DNA from: an uncultured Prosthecobacter sp.
GTDB taxonomy: Bacteria; Verrucomicrobiota; Verrucomicrobiia; Verrucomicrobiales; Verrucomicrobiaceae
Length of the DNA stretch: 13,532 nt
NCBI GenBank assembly: GCA_937941745.1
Contig: CALDGV010000127.1
Location: 1 to 13,532 of the forward strand
Reading direction: 5' to 3'
This document shows, in pieces, positions 1 to 8,100 of the stretch. The number at the start of each line of letters is the position of its first letter. Within the stretch, counting starts at the first letter, position 1. Both the position numbers and the translations under genes were made by a program. Below the pieces are notes generated by a model. That model had not been told where the DNA came from. It did not search any database and was given only the letters and a program-made list of their open reading frames with translations.

Positions 1-803
1 AGCTCCTAGCCTGCTCCCTCCTGGCGGCCGTGCATCGCGTGCCCATCGTGCGCCGGGAGCCCACGCCCGAGGACCTCGCAGATCCGGCCACCGCTGTCGT
101 GGATGTGGGCGGCGAGCACGCCCCCGAGCGCCACAACTTCGACCACCATCAGTTCCCCGCCGATCATGCGCCCGTCTGCGCCCTCAGCCTCGTGCTTCAG
201 CACCTCGGCCTGTATGAGGACGCCCGCAGCTTCTGCGACTGGCTGGAGCCCGCCGAATGGTTCGACACCCGCGGTCCCAACGTCACCGCCCAATGGCTCG
301 GCGTGAACCGCGAAACCATGAACCGCCTCACCTCCCCCGTGGATGTCACCATCCTGCGCCGCTTTGCCAAGGCGAAGCGCCTGGAGCCCGGCGAGCCGCT
401 GTGGGAGATCCTCAGCTACATCGGCCAGGACTTGATCGACTATCTCCGCGAGCTGCGCTCCCGCATCGACTTCGTGGCGCAGAATGCCGAGCTGTGGAGC
501 CTCGGAGATCATGAGGTCCTGTTCCTGCCGCGGCTGGACCCGATTCCCGATGAACCCTCCGCCGGCATCGGCCGCTACCTGGAAAGCATCGGCAGGAGCA
601 GCAGCGTCGCCGCCATGATCTACCCGGACCGGCGCGGCAGCGGCTACGGCCTTTCCCGCTACAACGACGATCCGCGCTACGACTTCACCCGCATCGGGCA
701 GGAGCATGACGTCCACTTCGCCCATGCGCGTGGTTTCGTCGCCAAAACCTCCGCAGCCGAAGTCCAGCGGGTGCGCCAGCTCCTCGATCTGGCCAGGGTC
801 TAG
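1..803 (+). CDS. MYG1-family (UPF0160) DHH-type hydrolase, partial at N-terminus
   Basis: The gene enters from outside the window: the reading frame is open from the first bases, and codons from position 3 read LLACSLLAA before a possible GTG at 30. This matches the helix after the HxGxxHxDE motif at the start of MYG1 proteins, so GTG 30 is not the start and roughly 20-35 residues are missing. Counting from GTG 30, VVDVGG lies at residues 23-28, the DHH signature (FDHH) at 37-40, an Asp in FDTRGP near 79, and the typical C-terminal GYGLSRY and VHFAHARGFVAKT segments follow. Human MYG1 is reported as a 3'-5' RNA exonuclease; activity of bacterial members is not something I can state. The protein has no signal peptide or membrane segment and should be cytoplasmic. 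Stop codon TAG at 801-803; recO follows on the same strand after about 60 bases. Family assignment is firm, substrate unknown. Confidence 0.87.
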   Translation, partial: LLACSLLAAVHRVPIVRREPTPEDLADPATAVVDVGGEHAPERHNFDHHQFPADHAPVCALSLVLQHLGLYEDARSFCDWLEPAEWFDTRGPNVTAQWLGVNRETMNRLTSPVDVTILRRFAKAKRLEPGEPLWEILSYIGQDLIDYLRELRSRIDFVAQNAELWSLGDHEVLFLPRLDPIPDEPSAGIGRYLESIGRSSSVAAMIYPDRRGSGYGLSRYNDDPRYDFTRIGQEHDVHFAHARGFVAKTSAAEVQRVRQLLDLARV

Positions 804-812
804 CCCCCGGCC

Positions 813-848
813 CCGCCCGCCGCATTCCGCACTTTCCCCGGCGGGCAG
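813..848 (+). repeat. GC-rich inverted repeat between MYG1-like gene and recO
   Basis: GCCCGCCG at 815-822 is the exact reverse complement of CGGCGGGC at 839-846. One further pair (813 with 848) forms beyond a mismatch, and the loop is 16 bases. The RNA hairpin would be strong, but no U-tract follows (AGCTTCGG comes next), so it is not a standard intrinsic terminator. It could still act as a partial terminator or RNA-stabilising stem at the end of the first gene. In such GC-rich DNA it could also be chance. Confidence 0.4.
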
Positions 849-866
849 CTTCGGCACCATGCAGTG

Positions 867-1451
867 ATGGAACAAGCCCACGCGATCCTCATTCACCGCC
901 TCCGCTATTCGGAGACGACGCTGATCGTCTCGTGGTGCAGCGCCGAGCTGGGCCTCTTCAAGACCATCGCCAAGGGCGCTCTGCGGCCCAAGTCCGCCTT
1001 CGCCGGCCAGCTCGACCTCTTTGTCAGCTCGGAGCTGCGCTTCAGCCGGGCCAAGAACGGCGACCTCCACACCCTTTCCGAGGCCCGCTGGACGAACCCG
1101 CGGCTGGGCCTGCGCCAGAACTACGGACGCGTGCTCGCCGCCACCTACTTGGTGAAGCTGATTGAGCTGGTCGTCGAGCCACATGCCCCGCTCCCGGAGA
1201 TCTATGCGCTGCTCACCAAGGCTCTCGACTACCTTGGCGATCACGACCCCAGCCGCGCCTTTGTCGAGCGTTTTGAGCTCCGCCTGGCGGAGGATCTGGG
1301 GCTCGTGGGAGCCGGCAGCCAGGCTCCGGGCGCCTCCGCTCATGCCATTGAGGAAAATTTTCACAAACGCCTCCCCGTGCAGCGCCGCCAGCTTCTCGAC
1401 TGGATCAGCGCCCGCCCCAAGATCCCGCCTGCCGCCCCGGGGGCGGATTAA
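867..1451 (+). CDS. recO: DNA repair protein RecO-like (short form)
   Basis: A 194-residue protein with the RecO N-terminal OB-fold pattern: AILIHRLRYSETTLIV at residues 6-21, a GLFKTIAKGA stretch near 29-38, and the F(A)GQLDLF and SELRFSR segments up to about residue 61. A helical C-terminal part with YLVKLIELVVEP follows. RecO anneals single-stranded DNA and, with RecR, loads RecA on SSB-coated DNA in the RecFOR pathway. The usual length is about 240 residues, so this protein is shortened at the C-terminal side, and the Cys cluster that binds zinc in many RecO proteins is absent. ATG 867 is preferred to the adjacent GTG 864; neither has a clear Shine-Dalgarno sequence. It lies downstream of the MYG1-like gene and upstream of a TPR gene. 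A divergent RecO is much more likely than another OB-fold protein. Confidence 0.82.
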   Translation: MEQAHAILIHRLRYSETTLIVSWCSAELGLFKTIAKGALRPKSAFAGQLDLFVSSELRFSRAKNGDLHTLSEARWTNPRLGLRQNYGRVLAATYLVKLIELVVEPHAPLPEIYALLTKALDYLGDHDPSRAFVERFELRLAEDLGLVGAGSQAPGASAHAIEENFHKRLPVQRRQLLDWISARPKIPPAAPGAD

Positions 1452-1529
1452 CCCCCGAAGGCATGTTTTCACTTGCCGCCTTCTGCCAGCCGCCGCGATG
1501 GTACTGAACACCATCCCCTTCGTTCTGCC

Positions 1530-2429
1530 GTGCCCCACCGTGCCACCAGCCTGCCCTCCACCACTCCGGTGCTCCAAATGCTCACCGAAGGCCGCCTCGA
1601 CGAGGCGCTGAAAGCCGCCACTGACCTGCTGGCAGAGACCCGCAGCCAGGCCGCCGAGGGAGATGAGCGTGATGCCCGCATCTGCCAGGCCCTGACCCTG
1701 CTCGGAGACGTGCAGCGGGAGCTCCAGCAGGTGGCGGAGGCCGAGGCCAGCTACCGCGAGGGCCTCCAGCTCGCTGGCGAACGCCCTGATTTCCTGGGTG
1801 AGCGCGCCCGGCTGCGCATGCAGCTGGCCACCCTGCTCGACTTCAATCAGCGCGAAGCCGAGGCCGCCCCCATCTACGAAGAGGCCGCCAGCGATTTTGA
1901 GGCGCTGACGCCTCCGGATGATGTCACCGCCGCCCAGCTGCGGAACAACCTGGCCATGATCTACAAAGGCCTTGGCAAGTTTGCCCTGGCCGAGCAGCAC
2001 TACCTACGCTCCCTGGAAACCATCGAGCTGCGCATGGGTCGGGATTCCGAGGCCGTGGCCTCCGTTTACAACAACCTCGGCAGCCTCTACTACACCGCCG
2101 GTTTTGCCGAGGAGGCGCTGAAGATGTTCAAGGAGGGCCTCTCGATCCGCGAAAAGATCCTGGGAGAAAACCACCCCGACATCGCGCAGTCCCTGAGCAA
2201 CATCGCCACCGCACGCCATGAGCTCGGCGACAACATGAGCGCCCTGCTCGATTTCGAACGCGCCCTGCGCATCCTGGAAGCCAACCTCGCCGAGAAGGCC
2301 GAAAGCTACGAAACCGTCGGTGGCGACTACATCGCCCTCCTGCAGGCTCTGGATCAAGACCGCCGGGCCGAGGCCTTCCAGAAGCGCATGCAGAAAGTCC
2401 TGGCCCAGGCTTCATCCCCACAAAACTGA
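1530..2429 (+). CDS. Tetratricopeptide repeat protein, kinesin-light-chain-like TPRs
   Basis: This protein of about 299 residues consists almost entirely of helical TPR units. Clear units are MLTEGRLDEALKAATDLL near residues 17-34, GDVQRELQQVAEAEASYREGL, NNLAMIYKGLGKFALAEQHYL and NNLGSLYYTAGFAEEALKMF. The last is followed by the LGENHPDIAQSLSNIA signature (about 211-226) typical of kinesin-light-chain-type TPRs. Such repeats bind other proteins; no enzymatic domain, signal peptide or membrane helix is visible, so it is probably a cytoplasmic adaptor. The start is uncertain: the frame is open from TTG 1473, with GTG 1530, GTG 1569 and ATG 1578 as alternatives. I chose GTG 1530 because GC at third codon positions is high from there on but only about half upstream. 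The first TPR helix would also be kept by ATG 1578. The stop is TGA at 2427-2429. The specific partner cannot be told from sequence. Confidence 0.82.
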   Translation: MPHRATSLPSTTPVLQMLTEGRLDEALKAATDLLAETRSQAAEGDERDARICQALTLLGDVQRELQQVAEAEASYREGLQLAGERPDFLGERARLRMQLATLLDFNQREAEAAPIYEEAASDFEALTPPDDVTAAQLRNNLAMIYKGLGKFALAEQHYLRSLETIELRMGRDSEAVASVYNNLGSLYYTAGFAEEALKMFKEGLSIREKILGENHPDIAQSLSNIATARHELGDNMSALLDFERALRILEANLAEKAESYETVGGDYIALLQALDQDRRAEAFQKRMQKVLAQASSPQN

Positions 2430-2435
2430 CAGGCC

Positions 2436-2490
2436 CAGCCTTGGCAAAACAGTGACAAGCCTTCATGCCGCCAAGGGTGAACGGCTGTCA
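2436..2490 (+). repeat. Two interleaved inverted repeats upstream of the CobW-like gene
   Basis: Stem A pairs CCTTGGC (2439-2445) with GCCAAGG (2470-2476) perfectly, and extends to 2436/2479 across one mismatch. Stem B pairs TGACAAGCC (2453-2461) with GGCTGTCA (2483-2490), with one bulged A. The 5' arm of B lies in the loop of A and the 3' arm of B lies outside A, so the arms are interleaved. The two stems could form alternatively or together as a pseudoknot. The element fills much of the 100-base gap between the TPR gene stop (2429) and the GTPase start (2530). It may be a terminator remnant, an operator or a leader RNA element, or chance; there is no U-tract. Confidence 0.35.
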
Positions 2491-2516
2491 GCAAAGGTGA
2501 GACTTGCGGGCAGGGC

Positions 2517-2526
2517 GAGGTGGAGG
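2517..2526 (+). promoter_or_regulatory. Putative ribosome binding site deciding the GTPase start
   Basis: GAGG at 2517-2520 lies 9 bases before ATG 2530, and a second GGAGG at 2522-2526 lies 12 bases before ATG 2539. Both ATGs are in frame three codons apart. The spacing of the first pair is closer to the usual range, which supports start 2530. The open frame further upstream, back to 2320, overlaps the preceding gene and is not needed. Confidence 0.45.
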
Positions 2527-2529
2527 CAG

Positions 2530-3657
2530 ATGCGCGGCATGTCCTCCCCCTCCAAGGCACGTTACCTGATGATCGGCGGCTTTCTCGGCGCCGGGAAAAC
2601 CACGACCGTCGGCAAGCTGGCGCGGTATTTGAGCGATCAGGGGCTGAAAGTGGGCCTGATCACCAACGACCAGGCGGGGAGCTTGGTGGACACCAAGCTG
2701 CTGCGGGGTCAGGGCTTTGCGACCGAGGAGATCGCGGGAGGCTGTTTTTGCTGCCGGTTCGGTTCGCTTGTGGAGGCGGCAGGACGGCTGGCGGATGAGG
2801 CGAAGCCGGACGTCTTCATTGCAGAGCCCGTGGGAAGCTGCACAGACTTGGTGGCAACCGTCACCTACCCGCTGCGCCGGATGTACGGTGATGCCTTCAC
2901 GATCGCACCGCTGGCAGTGCTGGTGGACCCGGTGCGTGCGCGGCGCGTGTTTGGCCTGGAGTCAGGCGGGACCTTCTCCAGCAAGGTGCTGTACATCTTC
3001 AAGAAGCAGCTGGAGGAGGCGGACATCATTGTGATCAGCAAGGCTGACCTGGTCTCGGAGGAGCAACGTGAGGAACTGAAGGCCGTGCTTGAGCAGGAGT
3101 TCCCTGCCAGCAAGGTCATGACGGTGGCGCCACGCTCCGGCGAGGGGCTCACGGAGCTGTTTGACCTCCTGATGAAGGATGAGCAGCCCAAGAAGGGCAG
3201 CATGCTGGTGGATTACGAGGTTTATGCGGAGGGCGAAGCGCTGCTGGGATGGCTGAATGCGACGGTGAACCTGAGTGCGGAGGACGAGTTTGAGCCGAAT
3301 GAGTTCCTCAAAGTGCTCGCAACGGAGGCTCAGGGACGGCTGCGGGAGTTGTCGGCCGAGATTGCGCATTTCAAAATGACGTTCAGTCCGGACGACAGGA
3401 TCGCCGGAGAACTGGCGAGCATCAATCTGGTGCGCACCGATCATGTGCCGGAACTGGGGATGGAATTGGATGAACCGAGCGAGGGAGGGCAGCTGATCAT
3501 CAATCTGCGCGCCGAGGCCGACCCTGGGGCTTTGATGCAGGTGATCGATGCCGCACTGGCGGCGGCGACGCCGGTCTTTCCCGGCTTGAAGGCCGTGCTG
3601 GAGCATCAGGAGCATTTTCGCCCAGGCAAGCCAACACCGACCCATCGGGATGCGTGA
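2530..3657 (+). CDS. CobW/COG0523 (G3E) family GTP-binding protein, putative metal chaperone
   Basis: A 375-residue GTPase. The Walker A loop GGFLGAGKT is at residues 16-24, followed by TNDQAG (45-50) and the family hallmark CFCC at 72-75 (CxCC, a metal-binding motif exposed by nucleotide state). The EPVG segment at 99-102 replaces the more common ETTG/ESTG form. The G4 motif is SKAD at 170-173, and SGEGL follows as in related GTPases. COG0523 proteins are GTP-dependent metal chaperones for zinc, cobalt or other metals. No His-rich loop is seen; only a few His residues lie near the C-terminus. The C-terminal half does not clearly match the standard CobW C-terminal domain and may define a separate subgroup. 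The protein is cytoplasmic. Leucine codons are mostly CTG, unlike the genes upstream. No recognisable Zur box lies in the leader, and metal identity cannot be told from sequence. Confidence 0.9.
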   Translation: MRGMSSPSKARYLMIGGFLGAGKTTTVGKLARYLSDQGLKVGLITNDQAGSLVDTKLLRGQGFATEEIAGGCFCCRFGSLVEAAGRLADEAKPDVFIAEPVGSCTDLVATVTYPLRRMYGDAFTIAPLAVLVDPVRARRVFGLESGGTFSSKVLYIFKKQLEEADIIVISKADLVSEEQREELKAVLEQEFPASKVMTVAPRSGEGLTELFDLLMKDEQPKKGSMLVDYEVYAEGEALLGWLNATVNLSAEDEFEPNEFLKVLATEAQGRLRELSAEIAHFKMTFSPDDRIAGELASINLVRTDHVPELGMELDEPSEGGQLIINLRAEADPGALMQVIDAALAAATPVFPGLKAVLEHQEHFRPGKPTPTHRDA

Positions 3658-3720
3658 AGGCGACAGTTTTTGCACTTCCATGAGGCAGACTTGAGCATCT
3701 GAGGGCGTTGATGTGGGTGC

Positions 3721-5037
3721 ATGATTTTCCCACGCCTTCTCCCTGCTTTCTTTGTCGTCACCAGCTTTGTCACGCCGGGTTCTCTGATGGCTGAAGACTG
3801 GCCGGAATGGCGCGGCACAGGAGGTCAAGGAGCGAGCCTGGCCAAGGGACTGCCAGAGACCTGGAGCGAAACCAGCGGTGTGGCCTGGAGGACGGTGCTG
3901 CCAGGGCGTGCTCACTCGACTCCGGTGCTGGCAGGCGAGCAGATCTGGGTGACGACAGCGCTGGAGACCCCCGCCAGCGAAGCGAAAGCCAAGGAGAAGC
4001 TGAAAACGAACACCGGAGACCAGCCGGTGACGGTGATGGAAAAGGTGGTGATTCAAGCACTGTGCCTGGACAGGACCAGTGGCAAGGTGCTGCACGAGGT
4101 GGAACTTCTGGAGGTGAAGGAACCTCAATGGGTTCACCAGTTGAACAGCTATGCCTCCCCTTCCCCAATCCTGGCTGGAGGCCGGCTGTATGTGAGCCAC
4201 GGGAGCTTTGGCGCAGCCTGCCTGGACACGACGACGCAGAAGGTGCTGTGGCGGAACACTGAGCTGCAGGTGATGCATGAAAATGGGCCGGGCTCGACTC
4301 CGGTGCTCTGGGAAAAGCGGCTGATCGTGCATTTCGACGGGAGCGATGCCCAGTTCATCGCGGCCTATGACACGGAGACAGGCAGCGTGGTCTGGAAAAC
4401 GGAGCGAAGCGGTGAAATGGACCCACGTCCGCAGCAGAAGAAGGCCTATGGCACACCACTTGTTGTGATGATGAACGGCCAGCCTGTCGTGGTGAGCCCG
4501 GCAGCAAACTGGATTTACGGCTACGAACCAGCAACGGGACGTGAACTGTGGAAGGTGCCCTACGGAGAACTGGGGTTTTCGATGAGCGTGCGGCCGGTGG
4601 CGGACGAACAGCGGATCTATTTCAGCACGAGCTTTGGCAAGTCGCAGATGATCGCCCTGAATCATGCGGGCAGGCAGGCACCGGAGATCGCCTGGAGGAA
4701 CAACAAGAATGCGCCCAAGATGTGTTCGCCGGTGCTGGCGAACAGCCTGCTATTCTATGTGGATGATGGTGGCATTGTGAGCTGCGTGGACCCTGCAACG
4801 GGTGAGGCTCATTACCGGGAACGAATCGGCGGAAAATACAGTGCTTCACCCATTGCGGCGGATGGGAAGATCTATTTTGCGAGCCGCGAAGGCGTGGTGA
4901 CGGTGGTGGCGGCAACGAAGGAGTTCAAGATCCTGGCGCAGAACCCCCTGGAAGGATCGCTGATGGCAAGCCCGATCGCCGCAGACGGAGCTCTTTATCT
5001 GCGCACGGACAAGGCACTTTATCGCATCGGGAAGTAA
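3721..5037 (+). CDS. Exported PQQ-like beta-propeller protein
   Basis: A 438-residue protein that starts with a signal peptide: Arg at position 5, a hydrophobic core around residues 6-18, likely cleavage after SLMA (21-24). The mature N-terminus DWPEWRG is the form often seen in PVC-phylum propellers (WPxWRG). At least five blade signatures of the type xDxxTGxxxW are visible: CLDRTSGKVLH (about 115), CLDTTTQKVLW (167), AYDTETGSVVW (215), GYEPATGRELW (267) and CVDPATGEAHY (355). This is the BamB/PQQ-like fold. No further membrane segment and no recognisable dehydrogenase catalytic site or haem motif are present, so a binding or scaffold role is more likely than an enzyme. ATG 3721 gives the signal peptide directly; the GAGGG at 3701-3705 is rather far away for a ribosome site. 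The next gene, also exported, starts about 90 bases downstream, so the two are probably co-transcribed. It is not a true BamB by context, as no BAM genes are nearby. Confidence 0.88.
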   Translation: MIFPRLLPAFFVVTSFVTPGSLMAEDWPEWRGTGGQGASLAKGLPETWSETSGVAWRTVLPGRAHSTPVLAGEQIWVTTALETPASEAKAKEKLKTNTGDQPVTVMEKVVIQALCLDRTSGKVLHEVELLEVKEPQWVHQLNSYASPSPILAGGRLYVSHGSFGAACLDTTTQKVLWRNTELQVMHENGPGSTPVLWEKRLIVHFDGSDAQFIAAYDTETGSVVWKTERSGEMDPRPQQKKAYGTPLVVMMNGQPVVVSPAANWIYGYEPATGRELWKVPYGELGFSMSVRPVADEQRIYFSTSFGKSQMIALNHAGRQAPEIAWRNNKNAPKMCSPVLANSLLFYVDDGGIVSCVDPATGEAHYRERIGGKYSASPIAADGKIYFASREGVVTVVAATKEFKILAQNPLEGSLMASPIAADGALYLRTDKALYRIGK

Positions 5038-5125
5038 CCCGACTGCGGATGAGGAGGCGATGTTTTTGGGCTGGTCCCACGCCTGGGGCGTGATAGCCTC
5101 GCGCTGGATTCGTATTGCTTTTGTG
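5038..5125 (+). other. Spacer before the giant TPR gene, with purine-rich stretch and small hairpin
   Basis: This short spacer holds GAGGAGG at 5051-5057, only 2 bases before ATG 5060, which is too close for that ATG but about 8 bases before TTG 5066. A six-pair hairpin (5074-5079 with 5084-5089, one G-U pair) has no U-tract. Just before ATG 5126 the third codon positions become A/T-rich (ATT CGT ATT GCT TTT), which suggests non-coding or promoter-like DNA. GTGATA-17-TATTGC is only a poor match to a sigma70 promoter. Confidence 0.3.
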
Positions 5126-8100
5126 ATGTTGCCTGAGTTCCGCCCCCTACGACGTGCGCTGCTGATGCTCGCGCTGGGTGGAATGCTGGCAGGCGCCAGC
5201 GCCCAAGAAGCGGCACCGATCCCCTGGTCGGAGCGGGAGACGCGGCTGGCGAACGAGTACCTCTCCCTGCTGGTGGCGCAGCCGGAGTATGGCCGTGTGG
5301 TGGACCTGCTGTGGTCGCTCTACGAGAAGCATGAATCCACGGCCCTGCTGATGGAAAGCGTGACGGCGCAGGCAGCACAGCAGCGCCACCCTGCGGTGGT
5401 GCTGGTGCTGGGGCATCTGCATCGGAAGGCCGGGGACCTGAAAAAAGCCGTGGCGACCTACGAGCAGGCGCTTGGCAGTGCAGCCCACAAGCCTTTAGCT
5501 CTGCATTCGCTGGCGGATGCCACCTTTCAGCTTGGCGATTCGGCGAAGGCCTATGAGTGGACACGGCAGCTGAATGAGCTGCTGCCGGATGAAGACGCAC
5601 GGAAGGTGGAGGTGCTGCTGCGGCTGGGCACGCTGGCGCTTTCTGCGGACAAAGCCGAGACGGCAGTGGAGGCCTGGGAGCAGGCAGCCAGGCTGCGTGC
5701 CAGCGACTTCCAACTCACCCGGCAGGTTGCCGAATTGATCCTGCGGGCAGGCTTTCCAGAGCGGGCGGCCGCTTTTTACACCGCGCTGGCAGACCAGAGT
5801 GATCCGCAGAAGCGCCTGGATGCACTTTACGATCTGGCGCGCATTCACGAACACGCAGACCAGTTTGAAAAGGCGGACGCAGCGCTGAAAAAGGGTCTGG
5901 CACTGCTGGACTTCAGGGATGCCCGCTACACCGACTTTTTCCGCCGCCGTGTGCGGCTGCATGAGCGCTTTGGCACGCTGGAGGACCTGCGCCAGCAGCT
6001 CCAGCAGGGGAAGGGAGAACAGGCTTTGCGCGATCAGGCCCGATTCCATGAAATGACGGCGGATGCGGATGCCCAGATTGAGACCATGAGGGCACTGGTG
6101 AAGGCAGCACCCCGGGTGGACGACTACCGCTGGGAACTGGTACGTCTGCTGCTGGACCATGATGGCACGGACGAGGCGGCAAAGCTGCTGGATGAGCGCC
6201 TCAAAAACAACGGCAGCGACCTGCCCGCCATCGTCTTTCTCCGCTGTGAGGCCGATCTGCGCCGTGGCCGGCAGGCGGAGGCCGTGGCGCGGCTGCGTCG
6301 GCTGCTGGAGGTCCAGGGCACCAATGCGGAGGTGGAGAAACAGGCCCTGGCCTTTGCCCAACAGCGCGCGCTGGACGAGGCGGTGGAGGTCATCCTAAAA
6401 GCACGGGTGGAGCGTGATCCGACGAGGGCGGAGGCCGTGTTTGAGCTGGCGGCATTTCATCGGGCACGCAAGGACATGACTGCCGCGGATGCACTGCTGC
6501 GCCGGTTCACCCAAAACGCGCCGAACGAAGAGGAGAAACAACGCCGGCTGAATGAAGCGGCCTCCTTCATGGCCACGGGCAGTGATCTGGACACGGCGAT
6601 CATTCTGGCCCGTGAGGCTGTGTCGAAAGCAAGCTCAGGAAGAGAGGAGTTTCTGCGGCTGGCAGACCTGCTCACCGAGCATGCCGAGCCGGAGGAGGCG
6701 CTGGAGTGGCTGGAAAAAGCCTGGAAAGCATCGAAAACCGAGGAGGAGGGGATCGATGTGGATGAGCGCATCTACTCCCTGCTGCTCGGGGAGAAGAAAA
6801 AGGAGGCGCCAAGGCAGCGTGGCAGTGGCGGAGACTTTCAACTGCCCGAGGTCTTCACCGGCAAAGGTTTTGCCAGCTCCGACACAACGCCGGGAGAGAA
6901 GGCTGAAGTGCCGGAGGAAGTGATGGCACAGGTGCAGCGGCTCAACGAAGCCGCCTCCGCCACCACAGCAACACCACTCCAGCTGTTCCGCTCCGCATGG
7001 TGGTCCATGCGCGCCAGCCTGCATGAGGAGGCCTACGCAGCTTTCCGTCGTCTGGAGGAAGCTTCGCCCGGACGCAGCCTGCCCCTGGAATCCGAAAAGC
7101 TGCTGCTGGAGCTGACGCTGGAGGACAAGAACGTCGCGCTGGCCTTTCGAGTCCTGAAACGCCTGATCGCCAAGGATCCGACCAACCAGATCCGCTACAC
7201 GCTGCGCCTGAGTGAACTGATGCTCGAGGATGAGCAGGCAGCGACCGCAGCCATCAACGTAGGCCTTTCCCATGAACGCACAGGCTGGCGCATGGCCACG
7301 GAGCCGCCGCCACCAGGACGTGCCGCCACGCTGGTGCTGGAACGCGCCTACCGGGAGGCACCGGACTCAGAACAGCTTCTGAATGCCCTGACCCAGTGCT
7401 ACACGCTGCAACGCCGTGCCGAGGATGCCTTGAAGCTGTGGGAGCAGGCCATCGAGCGCGCCAGCGGCGGCACGGCGGTGACCCTGATGCAGCGCTACGC
7501 GGAGATGCTTCTTCAGCGCGGCAAGCTGGCGGAGCATGTGAAGGTGCAGATGCGCATCGTGGAGATGGAGACGGAGGTGAAGCGCCGCCGTGAAGCCTTC
7601 AAACGCTTCCTGGACCGCCTGCTCTGGGCCGGGGAAGGCGGCGGTGAACTGCCTGAAGAGGTGCTGAAAAGCCGCCTCAATCTCGTGCAGGACTCTCTCA
7701 CGGCATTGACAAAGAAACATCCCTTCGACGGGTTCTACCACGAAGCCCTGGCCGGCCTTCATGAGCGCACGGGAGATGCCGCCCGGGCCTTTGCCGCCAT
7801 GAAGCAGGCCTACTACACGGCGCCAGACACGCCCTTCTCACTCGATCAACTGCGCGAGGCGGCACTGAAGGCGGGCGATCTGAAAGCAGCGATCTATTTC
7901 CAGAAGCAGGTCGCCGCCAGCGCCGCTCCAGCACAGATGGCGGCTGAATCACGGAGGCTGGTGGAGATGCTGGAGCAGACCTTCCAGATCGCCGAGGCAG
8001 ACCGTGTGCGTCGTCGGCTGGAGAGCCGCTTTTCCCAGGATGCCGCGGCGCTGGAGGATCTGGCGGAGCATTACCGCAGCACCGGCCAGGATGAGGCGGA

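Noticed and set aside
30..32. GTG as start of the MYG1-like protein
   Set aside because: In-frame codons before it encode LLACSLLAA, part of the conserved N-terminal helix of the family, so the gene is truncated by the window edge.
1463..1507. Small open frame of 14 codons (ATG 1463) preceding the TPR gene
   Set aside because: It has a GAAGG only 1 base upstream, no similarity to a known leader peptide, and is short enough to be chance.
6..2000. Long open frame on the minus strand (664 codons) opposite the first three genes
   Set aside because: It lies antisense to MYG1-like, recO and TPR genes that have clear family motifs, crosses their intergenic gaps, and its translation is low-complexity Gly/Ala/Leu/Gln with no motif. 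It is a GC-rich shadow frame.
2441..2469. TTGGCA as a -35 box upstream of the GTPase gene
   Set aside because: No acceptable -10 box lies 16-18 bases downstream (TCATGC or CATGCC only).
3666..3670. T-run after the GTPase stop as an intrinsic terminator
   Set aside because: No stable hairpin lies immediately upstream of the five Ts.
2962..4665. Minus-strand open frame (567 codons) opposite the GTPase and propeller genes
   Set aside because: It is rich in His, Arg, Gln and Leu with no recognisable domain, and lies opposite two well-supported genes.
3721..5037. Propeller as a PQQ-dependent dehydrogenase or as BamB
   Set aside because: No dehydrogenase active-site motif or haem-binding CxxCH is seen, and no BAM complex genes are nearby. 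Only the fold is supported.
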